This document shows, piece after piece, positions 31,622 through 32,497 of a DNA stretch of 32,497 bases. How positions within the stretch are numbered: position 1 is the first letter of the stretch; the number at the start of each line of letters is the position of its first letter. The stretch lies in NCBI GenBank assembly GCA_012523895.1, contig JAAYSZ010000031.1, forward strand, positions 1 to 32,497, read 5' to 3'. The notes under the pieces are model-generated. The model made no database searches and had not been told where the DNA came from. It saw only the letters and a list, made by a program, of their open reading frames with translations. Source of the stretch: Erysipelotrichaceae bacterium. Lineage in GTDB: Bacteria > Bacillota_I > Bacilli_A > Erysipelotrichales > Erysipelotrichaceae. The position numbers and the translations under genes were made by a program.

Positions 31622-32497
31622 ATGAAGAGTTTATTTTTTCGCTTATACTTATGGGGGATGAGCTTGTTAGCGAGTCTTCGTCCAATTAAAGAAAAAAATA
31701 TTGTTGTTCTAAACGGATCGGGTAGATCCGGCTCAAACGGTTATTTATTCTATAAATACATTAAAGCTAATCATCCGGATTATGACGTAACCTTAGTTGA
31801 ACCGTGGCCATCGTCACATTTGTCTTGGGAAACGTGGAAAAAGATTGGTGCAGCCAAGTATGTGATTACTACGCACCAACCTTTTAAAGCACGCCGTGCA
31901 CAAATTAATATTCAATTCTGGCACGGTGTTCCGCTAAAGCGGATGGGATTTATGGCACATAATACATGCTATCGTGCTAATAAACGAAATCAAAAGCTTT
32001 GGCATAAAAATGCTGATATGGTAACATCAAGCTCAGATTTATACGAAACTTTAATGAGCGCATGTATGGCAATTGAGGGGAAAAAATATCAAAAGCTGGG
32101 CTTTCCTCGAATTGATTATATTGATCAACCAGCAATCGCTAAAGAAAAATTATTAGAGGATTTATTTAAAACTAAGGATGAGCAAGCTAAAATCGGAATT
32201 TATATGCCAACTTTCCGCTACGAGCTTGAGGATCCAAGTGTTATGGAAATGATAAAACAAGGTAATTTCTTTGCTTTTTTAGGCTTTGACCCTTATAAGT
32301 TAAATGATGCCTTAAAGGATAATCACCAATACTTGATTGTGAAACTTCATCCCTATGAAATGCGAATGTTTGATAACTTTAATAGTCAGTTTTCAAATGT
32401 TGCTTTTTTAAATAATGATTATCTTTTTGAAAATGACATTGATTTATATGAATTGCTTGGAGATACTGATTTCTTAATAACTGACTTTTCATCAATT
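31622..32497 (+). CDS. CDP-glycerol glycerophosphotransferase (TagB/TagF family), 3' end cut by window
   Basis: The frame is open for 292 codons from the ATG at 31622 (GGAGA eight bases upstream) to the window end with no stop. Motifs in order are LNGSGRSGSNGYLFY, QFWHGVPLKRMGF, GFPRIDYI, YMPTFR, LIVKLHP and LITDFSSI, all typical of the Glyphos_transf family that adds glycerol- or ribitol-phosphate from CDP precursors to teichoic acid chains at the membrane. Codon use differs from most of the window: Arg is often CGT, CGC or CGG, and codons like tcg, acg and ccg occur (about 29% G/C at third positions in the first 120 codons, by hand count). This matches the 3' end of the ATPase gene before it, so the two probably share an origin. 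Confidence 0.9.
   Translation, partial: MKSLFFRLYLWGMSLLASLRPIKEKNIVVLNGSGRSGSNGYLFYKYIKANHPDYDVTLVEPWPSSHLSWETWKKIGAAKYVITTHQPFKARRAQINIQFWHGVPLKRMGFMAHNTCYRANKRNQKLWHKNADMVTSSSDLYETLMSACMAIEGKKYQKLGFPRIDYIDQPAIAKEKLLEDLFKTKDEQAKIGIYMPTFRYELEDPSVMEMIKQGNFFAFLGFDPYKLNDALKDNHQYLIVKLHPYEMRMFDNFNSQFSNVAFLNNDYLFENDIDLYELLGDTDFLITDFSSI

Overview
This is a low-GC, densely coded stretch from a gut-type anaerobic Firmicute. AdhE, an AsnA-type asparagine synthetase, TGA used as a stop, AGA as the main arginine codon and several FMN/FAD or MBOAT surface genes all fit an Erysipelotrichales-like member. No rRNA or tRNA is present to place it precisely. There is no gene-free stretch longer than about 220 bases.

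Region 1 (1-124) is the right end of an IS200/IS605-type element. It carries nested hairpins and a possible pseudoknot that look like a TnpB omega RNA. The tnpB gene itself would lie left of the window.

Region 2 (131-11585) is the most unusual part. It holds three small unknown genes, a helix-turn-helix protein, a lipoprotein with an (alpha/alpha)-barrel look, and a 1261-residue protein that joins a family-2 glycosyltransferase, a Ser/Thr kinase, a membrane segment and an extracytoplasmic beta-propeller-like domain. A pseudokinase/propeller paralogue follows, then a zinc-ribbon membrane protein, a small lipoprotein and a membrane protein. Three intergenic regions share the motif GTATGC-N5-GCAGAC (or its reverse), each exactly 21 nt before a -10-like hexamer. 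This ties the genes into one candidate regulon. I infer a kinase-controlled surface-polysaccharide system; I know of no described system with this make-up.

Region 3 (11656-15262) is one operon with a strong promoter and a perfect 24-bp palindrome at the start site. It encodes a miniature [FeFe]-hydrogenase-like protein that keeps four cysteines, an SsuABC/TauABC-like ABC importer and a small protein of unclear family. Region 4 (15295-18448) has a sugar-isomerase-like TIM barrel, a secreted FMN/FAD fumarate/urocanate-reductase-like lipoprotein and a free-standing FakA C-terminal-like domain.

Region 5 (18574-24523) has a large HprK/PEPCK-like P-loop protein, an MBOAT/SGNH acyltransferase pair, a SpoU-type RNA methyltransferase and a DedA protein. 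Region 6 (24535-28665, minus strand) has asnA, adhE and an acylphosphatase gene. The adhE control region carries a good Rex site and two perfect-consensus cre sites.

Region 7 (28710-32497) has a yybP-ykoY manganese riboswitch in front of a P-type ATPase, then a CDP-glycerol glycerophosphotransferase cut by the window end. Codon use changes part-way through the ATPase gene and stays changed to the end, which points to either a recombination junction or an assembly join near 30.7-30.85 kb.
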